64,000 bases of DNA from Magicicada septendecula (lineage: Eukaryota > Arthropoda > Insecta > Hemiptera > Cicadidae). Where the stretch lies: positions 432,653,958 to 432,717,957 of the forward strand of contig CM068372.1 in the NCBI GenBank assembly GCA_034769895.1, in the 5' to 3' direction. The position numbers and the translations under genes are program-made. Numbering within the stretch: the first letter of the stretch is position 1; each line of letters starts with the position of its first letter. Positions 1-11,443 of the stretch are shown one piece after another. The notes beneath the pieces are model-generated. The model saw nothing but the letters and a program-made list of their open reading frames with translations, was not told the origin of the DNA and did not search any database.

Positions 1-1475
1 TGTGTGTGCAAGCCCGTGTGAGCGCCAAATTAGCATTACAAATTTACCTAGAGTTCGCACACGCTATCTAAAGTACACATATTTTAAACCGAGTTCCATG
101 TGTATACACGTGAAATTTATGAAACACTAGTTTTACTGTTACACAAAGGTTTTTAGTAAACTCTCAATATTATATTGTATTTCAGTATAAAGCGCTCTAA
201 TAATACGTTAACAAGTAATTTAATAAATAGTATGCATGTTATAAATTTCTGTGATGTCTCTTACATCTGTATGTGTGAATTGATTAGTTATCGTATGTCC
301 TTTGTTATCTAGAATTACATTCCACGTGTACGGAGTAATTTGAGCTCAAGTCTACAGGATTGTCAGATGTCTCTTTGTTAGTAAGGAAATTTTATCTAAT
401 AATACTACTATTTCCCTACAATAATACACGAAAAAACCTTTTTATATTCAATTTTTTTATGAGTTTAGTTTTGCATCAGTTCTTTGGGGCCTTTGCTATC
501 TACTATAAACATGGGTAATTTATTTACACATTAATAAATTATTAAAATTTAAATAACTATATTACGTATGTGTGACAGTTATGTCGTGTATTTATTTGAT
601 GATTAATTCGTGAAAAAATATGTGCCTAAACGTAGTCTCTTGTAAACGTAAGAAATCCGACAAGTCACAAGTACGGTAAAACATAGGAGAGTCATTGACT
701 TCTATAACGAGCTACGTTATTCCAAACTTAATTAAAGTTCATCACGCCTTAGTCACCTATGTTTCGTCAACTGATGTTTACTGTGCTTGGGATTCTATCT
801 ATTGCCCGACTAAAATTATAATCCACATATTAGTGTCATATCAGAGGAAGTTTGCACGTTAAAATTTATACAACGTCGACTCGCCAGCTTTTTATAAACC
901 TTGAAGGTAAACCAGTAATCGGCCAAGAAAATGTTTCAATATTTTTAAGCGTAATTATTCACCGTTTTATGAGAATGAAAAATATTTACTTGTATGTTTT
1001 CCTTTGACTCGGAGAGATGGAATCTCCAAACCATTCCATGTAATTCCCTCAATTGTTGAATATTTCAACACTGCTTTAATACTTGACAACAGTTAATGGT
1101 ATGACTATCCGGTGCATAAATAAGTAAATACATTGCCAGAGATATATCACACTGAGAGAATACGTTTCAAGAAAAGGAAATTAACGTCTAACATAATTGT
1201 CTAGTTAAGTAACAGAATTTCCCGAAAAGTATAAAGGATATTCCGTGTATAAAGAAGCATAGAGATAATAGAAAGGTCTGAAATATGTACACAATACATT
1301 TCCGCTCACATATTCTATAGGTCTATTCCCTGAAAATTGTTTATAATTAATTAGAGCGTAAAAAACAATCAATATTATAATTACGTTTTCAACCTAGTAA
1401 TAATTTACACAAAGTGTTAATTTATTTAATAGACAAATCTTTGGATTACGTTGTCCATGAAGTGTCCGTTACTTT
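1..1475. other. AT-rich DNA without a recognised gene
   Basis: Low-complexity AT-rich sequence with frequent stops in all frames. The only open frames are short and show no familiar motif. No RNA gene or mobile-element end was recognised. Confidence 0.6.
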
Positions 1476-1664
1476 ACTAAATATAATTATTTCACTACCG
1501 ACTCCTAAAACAAAGTTTTTTATGGGTAAAAACGTAAACGTTTTACCTTATAGCAATTGCATAACCACAGCGAAAAGAGGTTCAGGCTATAAGGTAAAAC
1601 GTTTACGTTTTTACCCATAAAAAACTTTGTTTTAGGAGTCGGTAGTGAAATAATTATATTTAGT
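1476..1664. repeat. Perfect 79-bp inverted repeat (fold-back)
   Basis: Positions 1476-1554 are the exact reverse complement of 1586-1664, checked base by base, with a 31-nt spacer. The transcript of either strand could form an uninterrupted 79-bp hairpin. No direct duplication of flanking DNA is evident, so insertion as a unit is not shown. It lies about 110 bp upstream of a Penelope-like remnant. It could be a fold-back element, a small-RNA hairpin precursor, a local inverted duplication, or an assembly chimera. Perfect arms in otherwise decayed DNA argue for recent origin. Confidence 0.95.
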
Positions 1665-1749
1665 TAACGTACAAAGTTTTGATCGACACATGACGTACAG
1701 AAAATTTTACTGGTTAAATTAGCAGTAGCAGAATATCGAGTGATGAAAC

Positions 1750-2870
1750 AGCAAACAGTTTTAGTTCTTCTCAAGAAACGTATACAGACTTAATTATAAC
1801 TCAGGAATCATACCATCCCGTAAGTCACAAGATGGCTTCACTAAACTCATTTTGTTGTAGAGCAATAAAATACTTAGAAGATGATTCATGTAAAATAGAA
1901 GAGTTAAAAAGAATAGAAGAAATAGCGAAAAATAATAATTATAAACCTGGGATAGTAGAGAAAATTGTAAAAAAATAGAAGGAAATAGTAGACAAGAAGA
2001 TAAGAAAGAAAAGAAATACATAGGATCAATAACGTATCTGGGATTTCAAACGAGGAACATAATCAAGTGCTTTGAAAAACACAATATAGATGTAGCGGTA
2101 AAAAAGACAAAGACAGTTTTTCATTATATAAAGAATAGTAGTACTGAAATAACGCCTGAATTACAGAAAAGCGGTGTTTATAAGTTGAACTGTAAACAGT
2201 GTGATAAGGTTTACCTGGGTGAAACAGGACGTAAGTTCGAAATTAGATTGAGAGAGCATGCGAGAGGAGAAGGAGACAGAACTACGAATTCGCTCTATGC
2301 GAGACATTTTAGTGAAACAGGGCATAGGTTTTTAGACCCAACAGAGAACGTCGAAATAGTAAGGTTAGAGAATAACATAAGTAAACGCAGATTGTATGAA
2401 GAATTAGAAATATTAAAAGTAAGGAAAAAGAATACTAATGGACATAAAGACTGAATTTAGTAATGAGGATATATTTTACTATATTTTGAAAGAGTAGTGT
2501 GTAAAAGGTGTAATACGGTTGCAGGATAGGTTCTGAAGGTAGGAAGCTGTAGGATATTTCTAGAGGATAATGTATATGACGAGGTCAGGTTGACTGAGTA
2601 ATGGGCGGGGCTAACAAGGACTGGGCGGTAAGTACTGCCTCCTATTGGTTGAATGTAACCGGTGATGCGTGGGAGGGTTAGTATATATATATAAGGGAAG
2701 TAGGTATTTTAATGTTGTTGTAGGAAGAACTTGATAATGGTTGTGAAACCGAAAGGCCTCGTTCGAGGAAAAAGTGTATATAGCAGGGAAGCAACAAAAT
2801 TTGACAAAGTTATTTATGGTTTTCTTATAATTAAATAAAAACTATAATTTGACAATTACTAAGGGTGAGA
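1750..2870 (+). mobile_element. Penelope-like element, 3' portion
   Basis: Coding remnants of the reverse transcriptase C-terminus and GIY-YIG endonuclease (1778-2497) are followed by about 370 bp of noncoding DNA. This tail has a TATA-rich stretch near 2682-2692 and a structured segment at 2730-2770 that loosely resembles a hammerhead core. Penelope-like elements are known to carry hammerhead motifs in their terminal regions. The 5' boundary is unknown and the 3' boundary is approximate. A second copy of the same family lies at 62530-62840 on the opposite strand. Confidence 0.7.
1778..2497 (+). pseudogene. Penelope-like reverse transcriptase C-terminus plus GIY-YIG endonuclease
   Basis: Remnant of a retroelement polyprotein that would copy RNA and nick target DNA. 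Frame 2 from about 1778 reads a thumb-like segment containing SYHPVSHKMASLNSF and stops at 1976-1978. Frame 1 then continues with RNIIKCFEKHNID and SGVYKLNCKQC, where the CxxC belongs to the zinc-binding linker. The GIY-YIG block follows (VYLGETGRKFEIRLREH, then RTTNSLYARHF). The shift near 1976 breaks the frame. A second shift near 2437 places the likely natural end (EDIFYYILKE) at 2495-2497; the matching end is present in the 62.5-kb copy. The reverse transcriptase catalytic region is absent. The family call is firm; activity is excluded by the breaks. Confidence 0.82.
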
Positions 2871-3106
2871 TTGCAAACTTTCATGCTCGAACCGGCCTCA
2901 CTCACACACATTACTTACTACTGTACACACTCTCAGCGACAATCGCGTAAGCGTGCAGGTCGGTTCCTGTATGTCTACATGCAGTATTTTTAATATAAAC
3001 TCAGCTCTCAATCTCATACCTGCTTATTTATTACATTTATAACTTTAATTTAAATATTCATTTTATCTCATAAATGCACAGTATAGCGTATGATTGTATT
3101 GTCGCA

Positions 3107-3147
<41 letters not shown>

Positions 3148-4540
3148 GTTTGAATTTACTTACAATCCTCTGATACTGATATCTTTAAGTGAAACGTGCG
3201 TCAGGTGTTAAAAGAAAATACAAAATTTTACTACTTGAAGAAGAAACAAATTGAAAAACATCACAACATTATATGTATATAATATTTTACCATATACTGT
3301 ATAGTGAAGTATGAAGAGAACTGAAATTAGATTATGATCTCCTGGAACAGCCCTAATTTTCGTAATTGACATGTGACTCCGGTTGTGAAACTCTGCAAGC
3401 TTATTTTTGACATTAATTTTTACATTTAGAATTTGAAACTTTTAATTTTTTAGGTTAGTGCGAAGTAAGTACAGTTTAACTTAAAGATCACCAGGTACCT
3501 TGAACAAATTTAAATGTACAACAAATTAACAAATTTAATAACGTGTTTATCAATACAATTATTTATTTATTTGTTTATCAGTCTTATAAAAATGTAATAT
3601 TGAAGATTACATTTCTGTCAGTTTGATGATGGTTCATAATTTTTGTTTTTAAACTCCAACTGTTAATTTTCAGGTACGTTTCATGTTTATTTGTTACAAA
3701 ATTATGTGTACGCACCCTAACAAAGTCAATACTATATATTTTCTGTTTAACAAACCGTAAAACTGGGGAACAAATATTTTATTATGGTAAAGCATTTACG
3801 AAGTGTAATAATTACCGCCGACATTCTGAATGAAATTAATGTCGGTGGTATTGTTCTGCAGAACCGACAAACGATTTAAGTTTCTGCCTTCTATTACAGA
3901 AAGCGCGCCTGTTTAAGTACTGAAAAATTAAAATTCCTTTCACAGAAAACTTTCGTTGAAACCGTTTATCTCCGCGTATTTCTGTTTTACAAACCTGCAG
4001 CCTCTGCTTCAGTAATGTAAAGCACTCGTGTATTTTAATTATTCTTCCACAGCAACACAATTAATATTCAGATAAAAGCGGACATTACGCGTTTCAAGTG
4101 GTTTTTGTTACCCGTGCTATTAATATGGTCTTGAAGAAATGAAGGTTTTATACATGTATTCATAAACGGTGAATTCAAGTGTTATACTTTAATCTGAAGG
4201 GTTTTCGTACTTCTTTAAACGTAATTTCTAACGCTTCGGATTTTCTTAATTTCCACCCTCGTACTTTCACTCTCTTTCGCGATCGCGCGGGCGCGTGTGT
4301 GTGGGTGTGTAAACTTAGAACATTACCACATGCAAATTATCCTTGTTACAATCATATCTTAATCCAGGCATTAGGCTTTCTGGGCACTCCAGGCTTATTA
4401 CAGTCCTCACCAAACAACTACTTGTAACATCTGCATTTAATCATGTGCAATAACCAGCTGTTAGGTGAGGCGGGGTGTTAACGTGTGTGATTACGCGGAT
4501 ATGCCGCGTTGCTACAGACTGAGTTCCGTTTATCTCACCC
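2871..4540. other. AT-rich DNA without a recognised gene
   Basis: No coding signature. It contains a (TA)n tract at 3110-3145. The short open frames at 3836-4060 and 4179-4427 lack any recognisable motif and overlap low-complexity DNA. Confidence 0.6.
3110..3145. repeat. (TA)n microsatellite
   Basis: Uninterrupted alternating TA of about 36 bp. Confidence 0.95.
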
Positions 4541-4559
4541 TAGAATTTGTGCCAAAAGT

Positions 4560-4665
4560 AATTAGACAGATTTGGATCGATTGAACCTTGTTGGAACCCA
4601 CATAACAGCATGAGGAACGAACGTACTGAAAATTGAACTCTCTACAACTGAGTTACCTTACCCAT
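4560..4665 (-). repeat. Possible tRNA-derived SINE remnant
   Basis: Read on the minus strand, the segment has a stretch resembling a pol III A box (TAACTCAGTTGTAGAG) and, about 50-75 nt later, two imperfect B-box-like stretches (GTGGGTTCCAACA and GGTTCAATCGATCC). No clean cloverleaf folds and no tail or target duplication was found. It could be a decayed tRNA-related SINE or chance resemblance. Confidence 0.22.
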
Positions 4666-5038
4666 ACATGACTCTAGCCGTACAAAATGAATTATAAAAT
4701 TTAAAGGTATATGATTTAAGCTTGAACAGTTGTTTTCTGATCGGCAGTTTTTATCTAGTTCTTTCTGAAGGTTGTTAATTTAATTCATTTCGGAACCTGA
4801 ACATAAAGTAGTAGCACATTTGATCATAACACACAAGTGAATATTTTATTTTGGTCAAACAATATCTACTTTAAATAATAGTCTGGTTAAAAAATAAAAT
4901 CTTAAAGGCAAAACATTGGCGATTGCTCTACTCTCAATACAAACAAGTGTTGCCGAGCAAGAGGATGAATACAGTTTCCAATGTAAATAGCATACTCCTA
5001 ATTCTGAATACTTGTATCCATGTAGCTAATGTATAATT

Positions 5039-5066
5039 AGTACAATCAAAGTGTAGTGATTGTACT
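5039..5066. repeat. Short hairpin at the LINE 3' boundary
   Basis: AGTACAATCA (5039-5048) and TGATTGTACT (5057-5066) form a perfect 10-bp stem with an 8-nt loop. It sits exactly where base composition changes from AT-rich flank to the GC-rich Jockey-like element, so it may be the element's 3' terminal structure or a flank feature. Confidence 0.6.
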
Positions 5067-5144
5067 GTGACGGCGACGCTCTGGGCTGTGCGGTTGCGCG
5101 GTTGTGCGTCGCAGAGACGAAACGCTCAGTAACTGAGTTCCGAG

Positions 5145-7364
5145 CTACCTTCTGGAGCTCCTGCCTCGTGGCCCTGCCCAAGTAGGGCTTGTGCTCTGTA
5201 GCAGGCCGATTCTCGGCTGTTGTGCTAGCCTACAGTAGCGCAGTATACACATAGGGCGTTTCCACGAATCACTTGGACGTATACGGTACCTGCCCAGTCC
5301 AGCCACAAGAGGATTGTCTGGGAACCTCCCCGCACGTGCATAAAATTTGCGTGCAAGCCGTCTGAATGTTTCGTCTAAGCAGCGGACACCAAGTCCTCTC
5401 CTTAGAAGGCGTGATGAGAAGCGACGGGGGACTTTGGCCGCTAGCCGAAGACCCCTGTCCAGGACGCTCTGCAACTTCTTTTTATGCATTGCGGCGAGGT
5501 AACCCCAAACCGGGCAAGCGTAGGTAATGACCGGCAGCAAATACGCGCCGACGATCATCTTGCCCAATTTCCTGGTCATGGCTGAGCTGATCAGGAGTGG
5601 AAACAGTAAGCTCAGACGAGCGGATCCTCGCTTAAGAACTGTTTGAGCGTTGGTACGCCAGGTGAGCCGACGGTCGAGGTGTAATCCGAGGTACTTAACC
5701 TCGTTGGACCAGCGCAAGTACGTTCTGCCGATACGTAACTGCCTAACACGGTGCTTCCGTCGCTTCGAGAATTCGACGGCTACAGTCTTGGTAGCGTTGA
5801 GTTGCACTCTCCAGTTTTCAGTCCAGTCCCCGAGCGTGTCGAGCTGGCGCTGCAGTCGTAAGACGGCTCCCTCTACATGACGATCGGCTGTAAATACGGC
5901 CGTGTCATCCGCAAAGAAGGCCACCTGGACTCCAGGCTGTCTCGGCACGTCGTTGACGTAGACTGAGAACAGATGGGAGCCAAGAACACTACCTTGATGG
6001 ACGCCGGCTGTGATTCGTCTCTCGGAAAAGACTGAATCGCCAACTCTAACGCAGAAGGTCCTCTCCGTCAGAAAGATAGCAATCAGTTGAAGGTAGCAGT
6101 CCGGGAGTTGGACTTCCCTAAGCTTGAATAATAGGCAATCATGCTATACGCTGTCGAAGGCTTTTTCAACATCTAAGAAACAGACAACGGTCCGTTCTCT
6201 CCGACACCCGGCGTCCGTGATGTATTCCACCATTCTCACCAGTTGATGAGTGGTCGAATGCCCCACACGGAAGCCGAACTGTTCGGGGACCAGCACGTCA
6301 AAGTTAAGTAGATGTTCTCGCACACGACGCTGCACGAGTCGCTCAAAAACCTTGGACGTAGCGGAGAGTAGGCTGATAGGCCGGAGGTTGTCGGGGCGGG
6401 AAGCATCCTTTCCCTGCGTCGGGATCACGATGACCGTCGCCTTTCGCCATTTCTTGGGAAAGTAGGCCTGTCTGAGACACGCGTTGAACAAATCAGTCAA
6501 GAATTGAACTCCAGGCTCCGTGGGAAGTCGTAGCGCGGTGTTCGTGACACCGTCCGGGCCTGGAGCTTTTCTTGGCTGAAGTTCAGCGAGCCGATCTGAG
6601 ACCTCTTCCAAAGAAATGGATTCGGGCTCCGCCATGATCGGAAGAGATAGAAAGTCTTCCACAGCCATATCGAATTGTTCGTCGAAGTCCCAGTCCATGG
6701 GCGGGTTTGGAGCGAACTGTCGCTCGAAACACAAGCCCAAGTACTCGACCTTCTCCTCCGGGCGACCCAGGAGTTGTCCGAACGCCCCAACGATGGCGGG
6801 GAGAGGAGGTCGTCGCCTCCGTCCCGTCATCGCGGAAGGTATTATGTACGGGTGACTTTGCGGGTCCGCATCCCCCGTTAGGGCCACAGCGAGTTCCCAA
6901 CAGCTACGTCGGAACGCCTTCAGACTGCCACGCAGTCGTCCGGTGAGCCGATTATATCCTGGCTTATCGGCCGGATCACGATGAGACAGAGGAACGTTGG
7001 TCCTCTGCCAACGTTTCCGGAAGTAATTCATCTCGCGAGCGAGAAGAGACAACAAGTTCAAGGGCTGTGTGGGACGAAGGGCTTGCCCGTGGACGGCTCG
7101 TATACTACGTTCAGAGCTTCAAATAGAGCTCCTGCCGCAGGGACGACTAATAGGTCTGGATTTAGGGTGTGGCCTACTACCGGCCGTGGAAAAAGCGAGA
7201 AGAGAGACTTCCTCAGAGATGCGTTGGTAGTCAGGCGTGAAACCGACTCGCATACGTGAAGACACGCCTATAGCCGAGATGACTGCCTCTTCGATTCCCG
7301 CTATTGCTTCGTCTAGGAGGCGAACGGAATCGAGTGGGGCCGCTGGCGGCAATCTACGGCACAA
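5145..7364 (-). pseudogene. Jockey-like ORF2, linker and reverse transcriptase
   Basis: Encodes the reverse transcriptase of a LINE, which would copy element RNA at a nicked chromosomal site. A single frame runs from 7364 to 5145, interrupted only by in-frame stops at 7119-7121 and 6144-6146. In order: a linker; KRWQRT and APGPDGVTN; RPISLLSATSKVFERLV; FLDVEKAFDSV, carrying the first catalytic aspartate; a region matching the usual GVxQGSVL motif; and FADD with the other two aspartates. YLGLHLDRRLTW and ITYACPVWG follow in the C-terminal part. FADD replaces the common YADD, which is known in this superfamily. A frameshift near 7370-7420 separates it from the endonuclease frame. The two stops make it a pseudogene as assembled. 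Confidence 0.88.
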
Positions 7365-8116
7365 GGCCGGGCCGTAGCGGTCCCAATCGATAACCTTCTT
7401 CTGGTCAGAACGGCATAGGCGTTCTGGGTTGCGACGTGGACCAAGATAGTGTTGTGGTCGGATCTCAGCTCCGTAAGTGAGAATACCTCGACCGGACAGA
7501 AAATTCCTTGGGTCACCGCGATATCCAGAACATCGGGAGCCGCGTTAGGCAGTGTCGGAAAGAACGTGGGTTGCACTGGACCAAATACCATCGCCCGGCG
7601 CGATTCAGCAAAACTGAGCAAGCGCCTCCCGTTCGGAGTAGTCAAGCGACTATTCCAAACGCGATGCTTGCAATTCAGATCGCCGGCCAAAATTATCCTT
7701 CGGTGGGAATCGATGATGACGTCCAGGTCGCCGACAAGGAGTTCAGCGGAAGCAGGCTTGTATGCTGAAACCACGAGGACGCCACCAAGACCTCCGTGGA
7801 CTTCAATGGCGGTGGCCTCTAGGTTAGTGCGCTGCGGCAAAACGACACGATGATGACCTATAGAGGTCGTCACAGCGGTCGCCGTGCCGCCTCCTTGTCG
7901 GCCAACTCGGTCATCCTGATAGACCACGTAATTTGGTAATCGAAACCGGTTCGCCGGGGTCAGGTGGGTTTCAGTGAGGAGAAGTACGTCGGGTTTGAAC
8001 CGAGCCAGGAATTCCAGAAGGTCGGAATGCTTGGAACCGATGGAGTTAGCATTCCAGGCTACGAGCGAGAGGTCTTGTCTAAGGGCTCGGTTCATAGAAG
8101 TCCCATGAAATAGCAA
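7313..8116 (-). pseudogene. Jockey-like ORF2, AP-like endonuclease domain
   Basis: N-terminal endonuclease of the LINE, which nicks target DNA to prime reverse transcription. Visible family landmarks in the 267-residue frame: WNAN (residues 21-24), the metal-binding glutamate in TETH (48-51), GGGTA (75-79), GDLN (145-148), PDVLDI (194-199) and SDHN (219-222). All expected catalytic blocks are present. The frame starts 25 bases inside the 3' end of ORF1, an overlap typical of such elements. It ends in a spurious tail because a frameshift near 7370-7420 cuts it off from the reverse transcriptase frame. The domain call is strong. Confidence 0.87.
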
Positions 8117-9962
8117 GCTTTTACCAAGAGCATAAACCTGTCAGTTGGGTCAGCAGTTTCCAGGCGGTCTCGGATGGACCTGAAGGTGGATGTGACTTTC
8201 TTGAGGTCGTAGCCGGACAGAAAGTCGCGGACGAACTGTGCGTCATCGGTAGTGACGGACTGGGCGGTTTGCCTGGAAACTGAGGCCGCGTAAGAGCGAC
8301 CGGGCTTAACGGCAGATCGGGTCGTGTTGGTGGAATCTACAGGACCAGGGGCAGTCGTTTTTGAATTTGCGACAGGAAAAATACGCAGCTGTACTTCGTC
8401 GGACTTATACCGGGAAGCAGGAATTTTCTTGGGCTGTGGGCAGGCAGGACCTCGGGGCCGAGCATATCGTGGAGGTGGCAGTGGTGGCGAGGCTACCTCT
8501 GGTTCAGAGGCAGGAGTTTTTGGTTCCGCGGAGGTGGAGGGTAGATTCTCCGGCTCCAATACCGAGATATTGGCAACAGGGCGTGTCTCTGTTGCGGAAG
8601 ACGACGCGGATCGTTTATGTGCCTTTGTAGGGGCTAGAGGTGGAGCCGGAGAGGGCTCGCGCCGTGCCGGTGGTGCCTTTGGTGGCGGCTTAGCCTGTAC
8701 TTTAGTCTGCTTCTGTGTTTAGGGCTGCAATTCTGGCTGCCTCGGCTTCGGGAGGGGCCCCTGCGGCTTTTGTTTCCGCAGGAGCTCCGCCCTGTATACC
8801 GGGCAGTTACTGTAATTGGCTGCATGGCCTTCGCTACAATTGATGCAGCGACAGTGGGACTTGCCTGCCACAGTGCAGGCCTGCGTGGAATGTCCCAAGG
8901 AACAAGTATACAAGCCGGGGCACTGCCACAGACCTCGGTATGGTGGCCGAAACTCTGGCACCGGTGGCACTGCGCTAGTTTGCCTGGAGGGCGACTGGAT
9001 TCCACCTTGACGCGGAAGCGAAACAGCCGCGTAAGGTGGAATATCTTGTCTGCAGCCTCGCCCTTCTGAAGGTGGAGACAGCCGATGGAGAGAGGCACTC
9101 GGTTCTCAGAGTTGGTGAACAGGCGGAAAATTGCCTGCACCGGGTAACCGAAGTTCTCGGAGTTCTAAAAGGATCTCCTGGGGATCAGTGTACGCGTCAA
9201 GCCTACGCAGAATGACAGACAAGGGCTTGATTCGTCTGGGGAAAAAGGTGTGATATTGCAGGTTATTAGCCTGCAGAAAGGCCTCGACCAAGAGGTGGTC
9301 CTCTATCCGACGGACGACAACCTTGACCGTATCACCGCCAAGCAGCTTAAGGTCAAGTTTGTCGACCGACAGGCCGTGGACCGCGATCAGCCGCCTGTAT
9401 AAGGCGGCGACATTGGACACCGCATGGACGAACAGGGGCGGCGCGCGACCAACAGCGGAGGCAGTCGGAGCTGCCTCCGAAGTATTCGGTACCCCAGCCT
9501 GTTGGCCCTGAGAACGACCAATGTCCATGGCCGAGTTCCGAGAGGAAGCGGACTCGGTGGAATGGTTCCTCTTCGGCTTCTTAGCCGGGCGTCTACGCTG
9601 ACGAAGTCGTCCGACTCGTCCACAGGGAGGGGAGGTTACGGGTGAGGAAGAGGATCGTCCGTTTCCATCGCTCGAGGCGAATCAGGCCAGTCGCCCGCGT
9701 GGGGCAAGGCAGAGCCGAGCGACTCGACACTCGTGCCGTCACCCGTAATGGGGATGCTGGCCGAGTGTGGCCACCGGACAGAGACTCCAAAGGCAGTCCC
9801 TGCCAGACGCCAGGGATCTTGGGTCCGGCCGAGGCTGGGTAACCCACGCGACTTCCCTGCACACGGCGATACGGGAGGAGCTGGGCTAACGACCAGCTTC
9901 GTAAGATACCGGTCCTTACCTAGACTGGAGTCCACTGGTCCCTTTACCCAGGCGATATCCAA
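8092..9962 (-). pseudogene. Jockey-like ORF1, gag-like nucleic-acid-binding protein
   Basis: Encodes the RNA-binding protein of the LINE, read from 9962 down to 8092 across several frameshifts. The middle segment (9106-9528) carries the insect-LINE gag block with LKLLGGDTVKVVVRR and YHTFFPRRIKPLSVILR. The next segment (8634-9140, another frame) has the knuckle CHRCQSFGHHTEVC, spacing C-x2-C-x4-H-x4-C. A third frame (8719-8970) has CINCSEGHAANYSNC, a further C2HC-type knuckle. The last segment (8092-8559) is proline- and basic-rich and ends with ACYFMGLL. At least three shifts break it. The start is uncertain; the ATG at 9962 is the most upstream plausible one. Confidence 0.75.
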
Positions 9963-10537
9963 GCTCGCTTACCACTGGTGGGGGCTCGCAAGGATCGTCC
10001 GGGGCAGCGCTACCTAACGGCCGTGGGCAGGTTAGGGAGAAAGCACTGATACGTCACTCACCAATGAGCCCAGAGCAGTCTTTTCTTTCCTGGCCGGTGA
10101 GATGGTTGCCGGTGACAGGTGGCCCTAATAAGGGCAAACGTCTGCCAGCTGCTTCTTCTACCAGCTACTCAATTCACCGGCATCAGCTGGCTCCTGAGTC
10201 TTCTTTCCTGAAGAAAGATGGTTTCCTTGTCCCTGCGGAGAGGCAGGCGATAGCAGCAGAAGCTGTAGTAGCGTCCAGCGCAGAAGCTGAAGAGAAGAGA
10301 GTGTCCTTTTCAGTCTGAAGTCTAGAAGCGAAGTGAGTCGGTCTTCTGTCTAAGCGAAAGTGAGTACGAAAGTGAAGTGGCTGTGACGGCAGCGGTATGC
10401 GAACAACTGCTCTCCGGTACCAGCGGATACGAGGCGAGCCAATCAGGAATCAGCAGGCGAGACGAGACTAACTAATGTGCTAGGAGCGAGTCAATCAGCG
10501 ATCCCGGTTAGTGCATAAAACCAGGGCCGCTAGAAAT
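9963..10537 (-). other. Probable 5' leader of the Jockey-like element
   Basis: GC-rich DNA without a recognised protein, directly upstream of ORF1 in element orientation. The open frame at 10064-10318 on the plus strand has no known motif. Composition matches 12040-12411 rather than the AT-rich surroundings, consistent with one leader split by the LINE inserted at 10547-12030. Confidence 0.5.
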
Positions 10538-10546
10538 TTTCGACGC

Positions 10547-11443
10547 TCTCGGCACCCTTCCACCTTAATGCCGGTGTCCCCCAAGGCTCCGCCATTAGCC
10601 CGCTACTCTATATCATCTTTACGAAAGACACCCCTCCCCCCGCCTTCTCTACCCTACCCATCTGCAGGCCTAGCCCAGTACGCCGACGATACTGCCTACT
10701 GGGTCTCAGCAGGCGAACACCGGCAGGTCCCAATCAAATTGCAACAAATCCTAGAACCTTTCTTCGCCTACTGTAATACTTGGCGAATAACAGTAAACGC
10801 GGACAAAACCCAACTCTGTGTTTTCAACTCCACTGGACGCAACATGTCGCATTTCTATAACACGCCCGTCCGCGTTGGCCCATCATCAGTACGTCCGAAG
10901 CGTGATTGCCAATATCTGGACGTCACGCTTGACTCCAAACTTACCTGGCGACCACACATCAAACGCACAACTACCATCGCCCGTACCCGCCTCCGTTCTC
11001 TCAGAACCCTCAGCCGACTAAACCACTGCTCCAGCGACTTACTAGGCCGCATCTATACTACATGTATCCGACCCATCCTCACATATGCCCACCCAGTTCT
11101 CCTTACTGCCTCTCCAGCCTACCTCGATCTCCACCGTGTCACAGAACGACGGGCCCTACGACTCATATACCGCCGACCACGCCTGACGAAGACCTCCAAT
11201 GCCGCCCTGTATGCGCTTAACACCCGCTTCCCTGACCTTGATTCCTTCCTTGTTAAACTCAACTGGAAGTATTCCCGCACAGCCCCCCGCCGCAATTCCA
11301 TACAAACGATAGTCCCGTCAATTAATAGAAACACCCCCAATACAAGCCGACCTTCCTACCTACTAAATCGCCTCCTCGCAATAGCCAATGGTCCTCCCCC
11401 TCGCCTCCAACCTCGCCGGCGTCAACGACACAGACCTGCTTAA
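10547..11443 (+). pseudogene. LINE reverse transcriptase, C-terminal half
   Basis: The copy starts in the fingers/palm region. A short stretch in one frame reads AGVPQGSAISPLLYIIF (about 10568-10620). A frameshift near 10620-10660 then leads into the main frame with AQYADDTAYW (catalytic YADD), ITVNADKTQLCVF, LDVTLDSKLTWRPHIK, LTYAHPVL and a basic tail ending at 11443. The layout fits the Jockey superfamily. It lacks the endonuclease and the first catalytic aspartate, so it is inactive. It is clearly different in sequence from the minus-strand element around it. Confidence 0.82.

Noticed and set aside
5650-5880. Plus-strand frames across 5.6-9.8 kb
   Set aside because: They are antisense shadows of the GC-rich minus-strand LINE, whose motifs are clear.
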